Of a DNA stretch of 32,439 bases, positions 23,348 to 31,342 are shown in pieces. Made by a program: the position numbers and the translations under genes. The first letter of the stretch is position 1. Each line of letters opens with the position of its first letter. The notes below the pieces were generated by a model that did no database searches, was not told where the DNA came from, and worked only from the letters and a program-made list of their open reading frames with translations. The DNA is from an uncultured Syntrophaceae bacterium (GTDB taxonomy: Bacteria; Desulfobacterota; Syntrophia; Syntrophales; UBA2185): positions 1 through 32,439 of the forward strand of contig CAITLA010000227.1 of the NCBI GenBank assembly GCA_903893135.1, given 5' to 3'.

Positions 23348-24613
23348 TTACCAGCCCTTAATCCACATTTCGTCATCTTCGTAGACTTTTTCATCGTCCT
23401 TGTCGGCGTCCTCAGCATCTATCTCGATCATGCGGCCGGGATTGGCGTCTTTGAGGATCTCCCGATAGAACTCATGCTGGATGAGAAGGTTCATAATATC
23501 ATTTGTCCCCGTCCATATCTGGATGAGACGGGCGTCCCGCACCATCTTCTCAATAGGGAATACGCTCGTGTAGCTGATCCCCCCGACGATCTGCATAGCC
23601 AGATTGCAGACATCCCAGGCGGCATCGGTGGCGCATTTTTTTGCTTCGCTCACCATCCTCCGGGCGGTGGGCATACCGGCATCGACGCTCTTGGCCGCTG
23701 CAATTGTGAGGGAGCGGGCCGCATCCAGTTGCGTGATGGCATCGGCGACTTTAAAACTGACTCCCTGGAAGTTTCTGATCTTCTGGCCGAAGGCCTTCCT
23801 GCGGTCGCTGTATCTCACGGCCACTTCGAGGGCGCCGCGTCCCATTCCCAGCGAGGCGCCTGCCGAGGTCAATCGTTCGGGAATCATCATAGTGTTGAAG
23901 ATATTTGCGCCTTCGTTGAGCCCACCAATCAGGTTTGAAGCGGGAACTTTGACATCCTTGAAAATGAGACGTCCTGTTCCACCGCCTCTGGTGCCCAGGA
24001 GCTTGTACAGGTACTTTGCCTCCACCCCCTCCCGTTCTTTTTCAATCAGAATGAGGCTGATCCTCTCATGAGGTTTGCCCTGCGGATTGGTGTTGCAGTA
24101 GACGAGAAAGAAGTCGGCGCCATCTGCGGCAACAACGAAACGCTTCTGTCCCTTGACGGTAAAATATCCATCTTTCAATTCCGCGCTGGTCGTTGCACCA
24201 AAAAAGTCGGACCCGCCGCGGGGTTCGGTCAGGGCCTCGGCGGATATGAGATCTCCCTTCAGCATCGGTTTGAGAAACTTTTCCTTCTGTTCTTCCGTCC
24301 CATAGACATTCAACGCTTCGCCCACAATGGAAGGCATGGCGAAGGCGCAACCGAGGGCGGTGCCCAGAACGCCGATTTCCTCCAGTGCCGCAATTTCGCC
24401 TGTCCAGGACATACCGCGGCCACCGTACTTTTTGGGAAATCTCAGACCCAGGAGATTTCTATTGCCCAAATCCTTCACGTACTCCCGTGGGTAGCGAATC
24501 TCATCCCGGTCCATTTTCTTGAGAAGATCCGGCGATACGTTGTTCTTGACGAAATCCCGGACCTCTTGTTTCAAGGCCAACTCTTCTTTGGTTAAGAATA
24601 CATCTTGAAGCAT
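23348..24613 (-). CDS. Acyl-CoA dehydrogenase (first of three)
   Basis: This flavoprotein of 421 residues should oxidise an acyl-CoA at alpha-beta and pass electrons to electron-transfer flavoprotein. The FAD/substrate motif is ALTEPRGGSDF (127-137); C-terminal family motifs are RKAFGQKIRNFQ and QIVGGISY. The MCAD/SCAD catalytic Glu (usually in YEGT) is replaced in IWTGTNDIM. A Glu is found instead at residue 246 in PERLTSAGASLG, the position used by isovaleryl-CoA and long-chain dehydrogenases. The C-terminal tail is unusually acidic (about residues 398-417). The ATG at 24613 has AGGAG about 8 bases upstream. It is the first gene of a minus-strand pair with BKACE. Confidence 0.92.
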   Translation of the reverse strand: MLQDVFLTKEELALKQEVRDFVKNNVSPDLLKKMDRDEIRYPREYVKDLGNRNLLGLRFPKKYGGRGMSWTGEIAALEEIGVLGTALGCAFAMPSIVGEALNVYGTEEQKEKFLKPMLKGDLISAEALTEPRGGSDFFGATTSAELKDGYFTVKGQKRFVVAADGADFFLVYCNTNPQGKPHERISLILIEKEREGVEAKYLYKLLGTRGGGTGRLIFKDVKVPASNLIGGLNEGANIFNTMMIPERLTSAGASLGMGRGALEVAVRYSDRRKAFGQKIRNFQGVSFKVADAITQLDAARSLTIAAAKSVDAGMPTARRMVSEAKKCATDAAWDVCNLAMQIVGGISYTSVFPIEKMVRDARLIQIWTGTNDIMNLLIQHEFYREILKDANPGRMIEIDAEDADKDDEKVYEDDEMWIKGW

Positions 24614-25266
24614 AGCAATTCTCCTTTCGTAAAATGTGATGCAGTTGTAAAAAGTTCGTTTTCACTTTTCTTGAGAATCCCATGGAGAAAGAAAAGCGAT
24701 TTTTTTTCTCCAATGGCAGGAATTAGGATTTGACACAGCCTGCGGGATATTATAGCTTTCATCCCTGATGATTTGAGGTTTTATAAATTCCAAGGGACGA
24801 TCATGAAGTCGGACGACAGAGGCGATTTTGTGATTCCTCCCCTCAAATAAGGCGGACCGGAGGATATTATCCGGGTTCGCTACTGCTTTACCTGCCGGGA
24901 GACATTCCCTGGCGATCACGAGAGCATCTTTATAATTGTTTGGCAAATGTAGGGACGTAAGCTTCTTAGACATTTCTTCTTAGCATCTGATTTTGAAGGG
25001 GATGATTGCTCGTTAAAAACTCTTAAGACATCGCCTGAGATTTATACTTCAGTTTGTTTTGAAAGTCAAACCGTGGCGTCAAACTATCAGGAATTTCCGA
25101 ATAAGAATGCCCGTCGCTTTGGTTATGGCCATAAAAATGGTGAATATCAAAGCGTTGGACTGGTACAGGCGCGTGGGTGCGTCGCTTGCTGCCTCTATTC
25201 TGTGAAATGCCTGAAGATACATTTTTGCCCGCATTTAATCGTTAATCGGAACAAGGGAGGATGAGG
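24614..25266. other. Divergent spacer between acyl-CoA dehydrogenase operons
   Basis: These 650 bases separate the minus-strand dehydrogenase/BKACE pair from the plus-strand operon and should hold both promoters. I see a long hairpin (24680-24716) and no clear sigma-70 pair. A 103-codon minus-strand frame (24662-24973) has only a weak ribosome binding site, no recognisable family and a C-terminus made by the hairpin; I do not call it a gene. A 63-codon plus-strand frame (25073-25264) is similarly unsupported. Confidence 0.55.
24680..24716. other. Long hairpin in the leader of the first acyl-CoA dehydrogenase
   Basis: CCATGGAGAAAGAAAA and the A/T-rich complement to 24716 pair over about 16 positions, with one bulged A, one G-T pair and a GCGA loop. 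On the minus strand it is roughly 65 bases before the dehydrogenase ATG. It could act as an attenuator or terminator of upstream transcription; the pairing is seen, the function is inferred. Confidence 0.5.
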
Positions 25267-26427
25267 ATGGATTTTGATCTGAGTGATGAGCACCGGATGC
25301 TGAGGGACAGCATTGCTAATTTTGCGGAGAAGGAATTAAAACCCATTGCCGAAGAGATCGATCGTGATGACCACTGGCCGGAAGGGCTCTGGCAGAAGCT
25401 CGGTGATTTGGGGATTATGGGAATTACGGTAGACCCTCTATATGGAGGGGCGGGCGCAGATATTTTATCGGCCGCTTTGGTCGGTGAAGAATTGGCGAAG
25501 GCCTCCGCGGCGGTCGCTCTGTCCTGGGGCGCCCATGCGAACCTGTGCTGCAACAATCTGAACAGCCATGCCAGTGACGAGCAAAAGAGAAAGTACCTGC
25601 CTCCTCTTTGTACGGGTCAGCATATCGGCGCTTTGGGATTGACAGAGCCCAATGCCGGTTCCGATGCGGTGAATATTCAGACAACGGCGAAACGAAACGG
25701 GGATCATTACGTAGTGAACGGAACCAAGATGTTTATTACCAATGGACCCATCGCTAACACTATCGTGCTCTATACGAAGACCGATAAAGGGTCTGGTGCC
25801 AAGGGGATTACAGCATTTATCCTGGATACGAAATTTCCGGGATTTTCCGTGTCCAAGAAATTGAACAAGGTCGGCAATCGGGGATCGGCGACAGGCGAGC
25901 TAATACTTCAGGATTGCATCATCCCTGCGGAAAATATCATCGGCGAGGAGAATAAGGGCATTGCGGTGATGATGGGGGGATTGGATGTAGAGCGGGCATT
26001 TTTCGGAACCTATGCCCTGGGCATCGCGGAGGCTGCCTTTGCGGAATCGATTAAATACGCGAAGGAAAGGGTGCAGTTCGGAAAACCCATTGCGTCGTTC
26101 CAGATGATACAGCAGAAACTCGCGGATATGTATACAGGGATCGAGGCCGCGCGCCTGCTCTGTTACAAGGCAGCTATTCTGGCCGATTCGGCGAAGAAGG
26201 GCGGAAAGGGAACAGCCGTCCATCAGATTTCTGCTGCTGCCATTCTGTTTACGGCCGAGATGGCCTGCCGGGTCTGTGAAGAGGCCGTTCAGATTCACGG
26301 AGGATACGGGTATTGCATGGAATATCCGGTGCAGCGGTTCTGGCGTGATGCAAAGCTGGGGACCATCGGGGGGGGAACGTCAGAGATCAGAAGGCTCATC
26401 GTGGCGCGCGAAATTCTCGGCATGTGA
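25267..26427 (+). CDS. Acyl-CoA dehydrogenase (second of three, isovaleryl-CoA dehydrogenase-like)
   Basis: This protein of 386 residues has the acyl-CoA dehydrogenase motifs LGLTEPNAGSDA, TKMFITNGP, RVQFGKPIASFQ and QIHGGYGY. The candidate catalytic Glu is in LDVERAFFGTYALG (isovaleryl-CoA dehydrogenase position), while the MCAD position is Gly (IGGGTSEIRR). I chose the ATG at 25267 rather than 25261 because GGGAGG ends immediately before 25261, leaving 6 bases to 25267. It is the first gene of an operon with MaoC, two thiolase-like proteins, DUF35 and a CoA-transferase. It is clearly paralogous to the dehydrogenase at 31343 (shared WGAHA-x-LC, KYLPPLC and YAKERVQFGKPIA). Confidence 0.93.
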   Translation: MDFDLSDEHRMLRDSIANFAEKELKPIAEEIDRDDHWPEGLWQKLGDLGIMGITVDPLYGGAGADILSAALVGEELAKASAAVALSWGAHANLCCNNLNSHASDEQKRKYLPPLCTGQHIGALGLTEPNAGSDAVNIQTTAKRNGDHYVVNGTKMFITNGPIANTIVLYTKTDKGSGAKGITAFILDTKFPGFSVSKKLNKVGNRGSATGELILQDCIIPAENIIGEENKGIAVMMGGLDVERAFFGTYALGIAEAAFAESIKYAKERVQFGKPIASFQMIQQKLADMYTGIEAARLLCYKAAILADSAKKGGKGTAVHQISAAAILFTAEMACRVCEEAVQIHGGYGYCMEYPVQRFWRDAKLGTIGGGTSEIRRLIVAREILGM

Positions 26428-26475
26428 GGCCGGCCATTTATAATAATTTCAAAAAGGGAACAGGGAGGTGCGTCC

Positions 26476-26928
26476 GTGGAGAAAAATTATTTTGAGGACT
26501 ACGCAGTAGGTGAGGTATTTGTATCACCGGGAAGGACAATTACGGAGACGGACATCGTCTTGTTTTCCGCCTTCACCGGGGACTGGCATCCCCTGCACAC
26601 CGATGTGGAATACGCGGCAAAGACACCTTTCAAGGAGAGGATCGCCCACGGCATGTTGGGGCTCGTTGTCGGTATGGCCTTGCCGTTCCGCCTGGGGCCT
26701 CATGTAGTTCTGCCGAAGAGCTTTATCGCATTTTACGGCATGGAGAACGTCCGTTTTACGGCTCCCGTGAAGATCGGCGATACCATTCGTTGCGAGGTGA
26801 AAATAAAAAGTCTCACGGAGAAAGATGCAAAGAGGGGGATTATCGAGGCGGAAAATATAATTAAGAATCAACGCAACGAGGATGTTATTGTTTACACCAC
26901 CAAGATCCTGGTTGGAAGGAAATCATAA
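26476..26928 (+). CDS. MaoC-family (R)-hydratase
   Basis: This 150-residue hot-dog-fold protein has the hydratase-2 motif with catalytic Asp36 and His41 (TGDWHPLHTD), then EYAAKTPFKERIAHGML and a C-terminal VRFTAPVKIGDTIRCEVKI strand pair. It should hydrate a 2-enoyl-CoA to a 3-hydroxyacyl-CoA. The start is GTG at 26476, with GGAGG 7 bases upstream. It lies between an acyl-CoA dehydrogenase and a thiolase-like gene, so dehydrogenation, hydration and carbon-carbon cleavage would follow in gene order. Confidence 0.92.
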   Translation: MEKNYFEDYAVGEVFVSPGRTITETDIVLFSAFTGDWHPLHTDVEYAAKTPFKERIAHGMLGLVVGMALPFRLGPHVVLPKSFIAFYGMENVRFTAPVKIGDTIRCEVKIKSLTEKDAKRGIIEAENIIKNQRNEDVIVYTTKILVGRKS

Positions 26929-26952
26929 AATAGAAAGAAAGGATATGAAGGT

Positions 26953-28095
26953 ATGGCGAAACAAGTTGCTATTGTAGCGGTTGCGCAGAATGCCGGAGCC
27001 GAATCAAAAGACAACTTCTATGACCAGGCCTACGCGGTCACGAAGGAGGTCTTGGATAAGGCGGGAATGACGAGGGACGAGATCGGCACCGTCGTCAGTG
27101 CATCGTCCGACGTCTTTCACGGCGGCATCTCCTGCGCCAATTCTTACTATTGGGAAACAACGGGGGCCTTCCTGAAGAACGCCTCACGTCAGGACGGAGA
27201 ATCCCTTTTCGCCCTATTTTACGGCGCCATGCGGATCATGACCGGCCATTATGACACGGCACTGGTCATCGGCCTCTGCAAGGGATCCGAAAATCCTCCC
27301 AACGATACATGCACGCTCATGTATGCCGATCCCTTTTATCAAAGAGGAGTGGGGCTGACGGAGACGATGGCGGCGGCCTTTCAGATGAGGCTATACATGG
27401 AAAGATACGGCATCACGGCAGAGCAGTGCGCCAAGGTGGCTGTAAAGAATCTCGGAAATGGCCTGAGAAACCCCTATGCCCATAAGAAGGGACGCTATAC
27501 GGTCGATGACATTCTGGGGTCAGAAAGGCTGATCGATCCTTTGACCGCTCTTCAGGTAGCGCCGAAATCAGAGGGAATGGTAGCGCTCATTCTCGCCTCG
27601 GCGAAAAAGGCAAAGGAAATAGCGGGCAAACCCGTATGGATTAAGGGTTTCGGAAGCTCTTTGGACAATTATTATCTTGGTGACCGTGACCTCTTGAACG
27701 GGCAATTGAAGAATGCCGCGGACAGGGCCTACAAAATGGCTGGTATCACTGATCCACAGAAAAAGATCGACGTGGCAGAAATCACGGAACCCTATGCCTT
27801 CCAGGAACTGCTCTGGTACGAGGGATTAGGATTTTGCGGAAAAGGAGAGGGCGGTCGTCTGATCGACAGCGGCTTCACCGGGATGAACGGGCAGATCCCC
27901 GTCAATCCCTCCGGCGGCGTTTTGGCTAACAATCCCTACGTGTCGAGAGGACTCCAACGCGTCGTGGAGGCTGTTCTGCAAATCAGAGGCGAGGCCGGAG
28001 AGAGGCAGGTTCCCAAGACTGTAAAGACGGCCTTAGCGCACGGTACTCACGGCTATGCCGGCCAGTGTCACGCCGTGGCCATTTTAGGCAGATAG
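26953..28095 (+). CDS. Thiolase-like protein A, catalytic Cys missing
   Basis: This 380-residue protein has the SCP2/lipid-transfer thiolase fold. By alignment with the next gene, the nucleophilic Cys of thiolases is replaced by Gln80 (KNASRQDGESL). The usual His of the HDxF motif is replaced (EITEPYAFQEL, giving TEPYAF), and the GHPxGATG loop reads NNPYVSRG. Thus the classical Cys-His-His thiolase chemistry cannot run in this subunit. It probably forms a heteromer with the next protein, either as a structural partner or with a different, retro-aldol type chemistry. It starts 24 bases after MaoC with AAAGGA about 9 bases upstream. Confidence 0.88.
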   Translation: MAKQVAIVAVAQNAGAESKDNFYDQAYAVTKEVLDKAGMTRDEIGTVVSASSDVFHGGISCANSYYWETTGAFLKNASRQDGESLFALFYGAMRIMTGHYDTALVIGLCKGSENPPNDTCTLMYADPFYQRGVGLTETMAAAFQMRLYMERYGITAEQCAKVAVKNLGNGLRNPYAHKKGRYTVDDILGSERLIDPLTALQVAPKSEGMVALILASAKKAKEIAGKPVWIKGFGSSLDNYYLGDRDLLNGQLKNAADRAYKMAGITDPQKKIDVAEITEPYAFQELLWYEGLGFCGKGEGGRLIDSGFTGMNGQIPVNPSGGVLANNPYVSRGLQRVVEAVLQIRGEAGERQVPKTVKTALAHGTHGYAGQCHAVAILGR

Positions 28096-28107
28096 GGGGT
28101 GGAGCAT

Positions 28108-29274
28108 ATGGGACGACCAGTAGCCATAATAGGTGTAGGACAGACAAAACACGGAAGAAGAATGGATGTCAGTTATCCGGAGCTCGTGAGAGAAGCCGTC
28201 ATGGCTGTGTTTAATGAAACGGGACTGACGCCAAATGACATAGATGGAGTTGTATCCGGTACCATGCCTTCCATGATGGAAGGGATCGCCCTGACGCATT
28301 TCTATTTTGCCGATGCCATGCAGGCCGCGGGAAAGCCGATTATGAAGACAGAGACCTGCGGATCGACGGGGGTATCCATCGCCCATACGGCCTATTACTG
28401 GGTCGCATCAGGCATGGCCGACCTTGTCCTGGCCGTGGGTCATGAAAAGATGAACGAGGGGAACAGCCAGGCAACCATGACGACGGTGGCCGAGCCATTC
28501 TATCAGAGGTATTTCATATCCGGCGCGCCAGGTGTTTTTTCCATGCAGTCCCAGATGTGGATGGACCGCTATAATATACCGGAAGAGAAAATACGCGATG
28601 CCGCCGCCTTCATATCGGTTACCCATCATGACAGCGCCTTCGACAACCCTTATGCGCACATCAAGATGAGGGTCACCATGGACGAGGTGAAAAATGCGCG
28701 TATCATTACCTATCCGGTTCGTCTCCTCGATGTATGCCCGAACTCTGACGGCGCCTGTGCGGTCATCTTCGCTTCCAGGGATATGGTGAAGAAGCTGGGG
28801 CGAAAGCCGGCGTGGGTCAAGGGTGTCGGCTACCGGGGTGAAGAGTATTTCTTCGGCGACAGCGACAAGGTGGTCTGGGAAAGCGCGATCCAGGCGGCAA
28901 AGCAGGCTTACGACCAGGCAGGAATAAAAAACCCACGAAAGGAACTGGATGTGGCAGAGGTCTACAATCCCTTTACATTCCAGGAAATGCTTTTCTACGA
29001 ATGCTTCGGGTTTTGCGAACCGGGAGAGTCACCGGACCTCGTGCTGAAGGGAACCTTCTCGAGGAAAGGGGAGCTCCCCTGCGATCCTTCCGGCGGTACC
29101 TTATGCACGAACCCCATCGGGGCGACGGGTCTCATCCGGGTTGCCGAGGCGGCCCTGCAGGTGACAGGCAAGGCCGGAGATCATCAGATACCCAAGGCGA
29201 AATTGGCGCTCTCCCATGCGATGGGAGGCGTGGATCAATTCAACGGCATTATGATTCTCGGATCAAAGCTATAG
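28108..29274 (+). CDS. Thiolase-like protein B (lipid-transfer/SCP2 type), Cys retained
   Basis: This 388-residue thiolase-fold protein is paralogous to the preceding one. The nucleophile-position Cys84 is kept (KTETCGSTG). The HDxF motif reads VYNPFTFQEM (His to Asn), and the GHP loop reads TNPIGATG (His to Asn), so the acid/base residues differ from standard thiolases. SHAMGGVDQFNG closes the fold. I chose ATG at 28108, with GGGGGTGGAG in front; a GTG at 28099 is in frame. The following DUF35 gene is the usual partner of such proteins, as in BbsAB, archaeal acetoacetyl-CoA thiolase and Ltp2-ChsH2. It may therefore be a thiolase or an aldolase. Confidence 0.88.
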   Translation: MGRPVAIIGVGQTKHGRRMDVSYPELVREAVMAVFNETGLTPNDIDGVVSGTMPSMMEGIALTHFYFADAMQAAGKPIMKTETCGSTGVSIAHTAYYWVASGMADLVLAVGHEKMNEGNSQATMTTVAEPFYQRYFISGAPGVFSMQSQMWMDRYNIPEEKIRDAAAFISVTHHDSAFDNPYAHIKMRVTMDEVKNARIITYPVRLLDVCPNSDGACAVIFASRDMVKKLGRKPAWVKGVGYRGEEYFFGDSDKVVWESAIQAAKQAYDQAGIKNPRKELDVAEVYNPFTFQEMLFYECFGFCEPGESPDLVLKGTFSRKGELPCDPSGGTLCTNPIGATGLIRVAEAALQVTGKAGDHQIPKAKLALSHAMGGVDQFNGIMILGSKL

Positions 29275-29291
29275 GAAACAGGGAGGATGAA

Positions 29292-29756
29292 ATGGAAGCG
29301 AAAGAATACAGGACATTAAAAACAGAAATACGTCTGCCATATGAGCTGGCATACGGTGCTACGTGGACACGCTTTTTCGAAGGTCTCAAAAATAAGACGA
29401 TCTTTGGAACGAAGTGTACGAAGTGTGAACGTATCCTCGTTCCGGCCCGCAGCTTTTGTCCACGCTGCTTTGTTGATGCCGAAGAGTGGGTGGAGGTCTC
29501 ACAGGTAGGTACTTTAATTGCCTGGTGCTACACGAATTATAAATACTTTGGGATGCCCACAGAACCTCCCTTTATCGGGTCGCTCATCAGGCTGAACGGA
29601 ACGGACGTAAATTTTCTCCACCTCATGGGAGGTTTCGATCTCAACAATTTTGATGAGGTCAAAAAAACAATAAAGAGCGGGATGAAGGTGGAGGCAGTCT
29701 GGAGCGATGACAGAAAAGGACACATTATGGACATCAAGTACTTTAGACCTCTGTAA
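29292..29756 (+). CDS. DUF35 zinc-ribbon / OB-fold protein
   Basis: This 154-residue protein has a rubredoxin-like zinc ribbon with Cys42-x2-Cys45 and Cys56-x2-Cys59 (KCTKCERILVPARSFCPRC), followed by an OB fold (VSQVGTLIAWCYTNY, PPFIGSLIRLNGTD, GMKVEAVW). DUF35 proteins bind thiolase-like partners and are thought to channel acyl-CoA between active sites. Start ATG at 29292 has GGGAGG 5 bases upstream. The frame is open upstream into the thiolase gene, but that extension is a shadow. It is placed 17 bases after thiolase-like protein B. The N-terminal 30 residues before the ribbon contain an amphipathic helix typical of the family. Confidence 0.92.
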   Translation: MEAKEYRTLKTEIRLPYELAYGATWTRFFEGLKNKTIFGTKCTKCERILVPARSFCPRCFVDAEEWVEVSQVGTLIAWCYTNYKYFGMPTEPPFIGSLIRLNGTDVNFLHLMGGFDLNNFDEVKKTIKSGMKVEAVWSDDRKGHIMDIKYFRPL

Positions 29757-29920
29757 CGGGAAGGGGATTTCGTACTGTATATTGGGCAAGAACATGTGTG
29801 TGCATGAAGAAAAATCGTAAGAAAGGTGGTGATTGTGCAAAGGTCGGTCAGAGACGGCATCTAGCAGGATAAGAGGAAACATTACGGAAACATAAAAATA
29901 GAGAAAAAAGGGGGAATATT

Positions 29921-31252
29921 ATGAGTTGGCAGGATTATTATAAGAGTCGAGTAATGTCGGCGCAGGACGCGGCGAAGATCCTTCAGTCAGGAGATTGTTT
30001 CTGGTTTCCGCTGTTGATGGGTCAGCCGTCCATGCTCATTCCGGACGCCATTGCAGACAGGAAAGATGAACTCAAAGATGTGGAGTGGATCACGTGCCTG
30101 ACCTTGAGACCATACAAGCTTTTCAAACCCGAATACCGTGAGACATTCACATTTCTCAGCGGATTTTACAGCACCCCGCATATGCAGCAGATGGCCGCCT
30201 CGGAATGGTCCAACTTTATTCCATACCAGAGTTCAGACGCCGGTGTGAAATACTCGCATAGAAAGCGCATTTACAAGCGACGCACGGGCATCATCACCCA
30301 GGTCACCCCACCGGACGAACACGGATACGTCAATCTTGGCCTGGATACCTTCTATACAGAAGCTGTTATGGACCAGAGCGAGTGGGTCATTGCCGAAGTC
30401 AATCCCAACATGCCGAGAACTTATGGCCAGACGAACTTCCATGTCTCGAGATTTACCGCCTTCGTCGAGAACCCCAACCCCATTATCGCCGTTCCCACGC
30501 CCCCGGCGACCGACCTCGAGGTTAAAATGGCACAGAACGTGGTGGCTCTCCTGAAGGACAGAGACTGCATCCAGGTCGGCATCGGCGCCGTACCGGCCAT
30601 GATCAGCAATCTTCTTGAAAATTCGGGCCTTAAAGACATGGGCATTCATACGGAGATGATGCCAGCCGGGACCCACAAGCTTGTTGAGAAGGGGGTTGTC
30701 ACCTGCAAGTACAAAAAGGTCAATCCCGGCAAGATCGTTCTGGCCTTTACCCTGGGCGATAAGGAACTCTATGACTGGATAGCGAACAACCCCATGTGCG
30801 AGTTCCGGCCGACCTCCTATGCCAACTATATCCCCGTGATCGCCCAAGAGGACAACATCGTAGCCATCAACGGGTCCATCGAGGTGGATCTCACCGGTCA
30901 GGTCGTCTCGGAGTCCGTCGGCAATCTCATGAGAACGGGTACAGGCGGCCAGCTCGATTTTGTGATCGGTGCTTTCTGGTCCAAGGGCGGCCGGGCGATC
31001 AATCTGGTGCCCGCCACGACCATGAACGACACCGTATCACGAATCGTCCCCTACATTGCACAGGGGGCTCGCGTGACGGTTCCCCGCCATTATACGGGAT
31101 ACGTGGTCACGGAATACGGTGCCGCGGATCTCTACGGACGGTCGGAACCGGAACGGGCAGTGGAACTGATCAAGATCGCCCACCCGAAATTCCGGGAAGA
31201 GCTGGAAAAGGCCGGCCGCGAGCGGGGACTGATAAAGAAAAAGATTTTTTAG
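29921..31252 (+). CDS. Acetyl-CoA hydrolase/transferase family CoA-transferase (4-hydroxybutyrate CoA-transferase-like)
   Basis: This 443-residue protein has two CoA-transferase domains. GIGAVPAMISNLL (221-233) and GIHTEMMPAG (241-250) are the motifs of the 4-hydroxybutyrate/acetyl-CoA hydrolase group, where the Glu of the second (Glu245 here) forms the glutamyl-CoA intermediate. NGSIEVDLTGQV and GTGGQLDFVIGA follow. It would activate a carboxylic acid by moving CoA from acetyl-CoA or a product acyl-CoA, or recover acetate. Start ATG at 29921 follows AAGGGGG by 7 bases. It lies after a 164-base spacer in which I see no gene. It ends just before a strong palindrome. Confidence 0.92.
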   Translation: MSWQDYYKSRVMSAQDAAKILQSGDCFWFPLLMGQPSMLIPDAIADRKDELKDVEWITCLTLRPYKLFKPEYRETFTFLSGFYSTPHMQQMAASEWSNFIPYQSSDAGVKYSHRKRIYKRRTGIITQVTPPDEHGYVNLGLDTFYTEAVMDQSEWVIAEVNPNMPRTYGQTNFHVSRFTAFVENPNPIIAVPTPPATDLEVKMAQNVVALLKDRDCIQVGIGAVPAMISNLLENSGLKDMGIHTEMMPAGTHKLVEKGVVTCKYKKVNPGKIVLAFTLGDKELYDWIANNPMCEFRPTSYANYIPVIAQEDNIVAINGSIEVDLTGQVVSESVGNLMRTGTGGQLDFVIGAFWSKGGRAINLVPATTMNDTVSRIVPYIAQGARVTVPRHYTGYVVTEYGAADLYGRSEPERAVELIKIAHPKFREELEKAGRERGLIKKKIF

Positions 31253-31268
31253 TCTTTAAAGAGGGAAA

Positions 31269-31294
31269 AAAGAGGCATCCGCGGATGCCTCTTT
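31269..31294. terminator. 26-base perfect palindrome between CoA-transferase and third dehydrogenase
   Basis: Positions 31269-31294 are a perfect palindrome that folds into a hairpin with almost no loop (GAGGCATCC is the arm core). A short T-rich stretch (CCATTTTG) follows. It lies 16 bases after the CoA-transferase stop and about 48 before the next ATG, so it likely terminates or weakens transcription into the last gene. Confidence 0.65.
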
Positions 31295-31342
31295 CCATTT
31301 TGCTTCTACATCATAAGGTCTGTGGCCACGGAGGGAGAGAAT

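Noticed and set aside
24662-24973. A 103-codon minus-strand frame in the divergent spacer
   Set aside because: It has only a weak ribosome binding site, no family resemblance, and the hairpin at 24680-24716 forms its end. A small unknown gene cannot be fully excluded.
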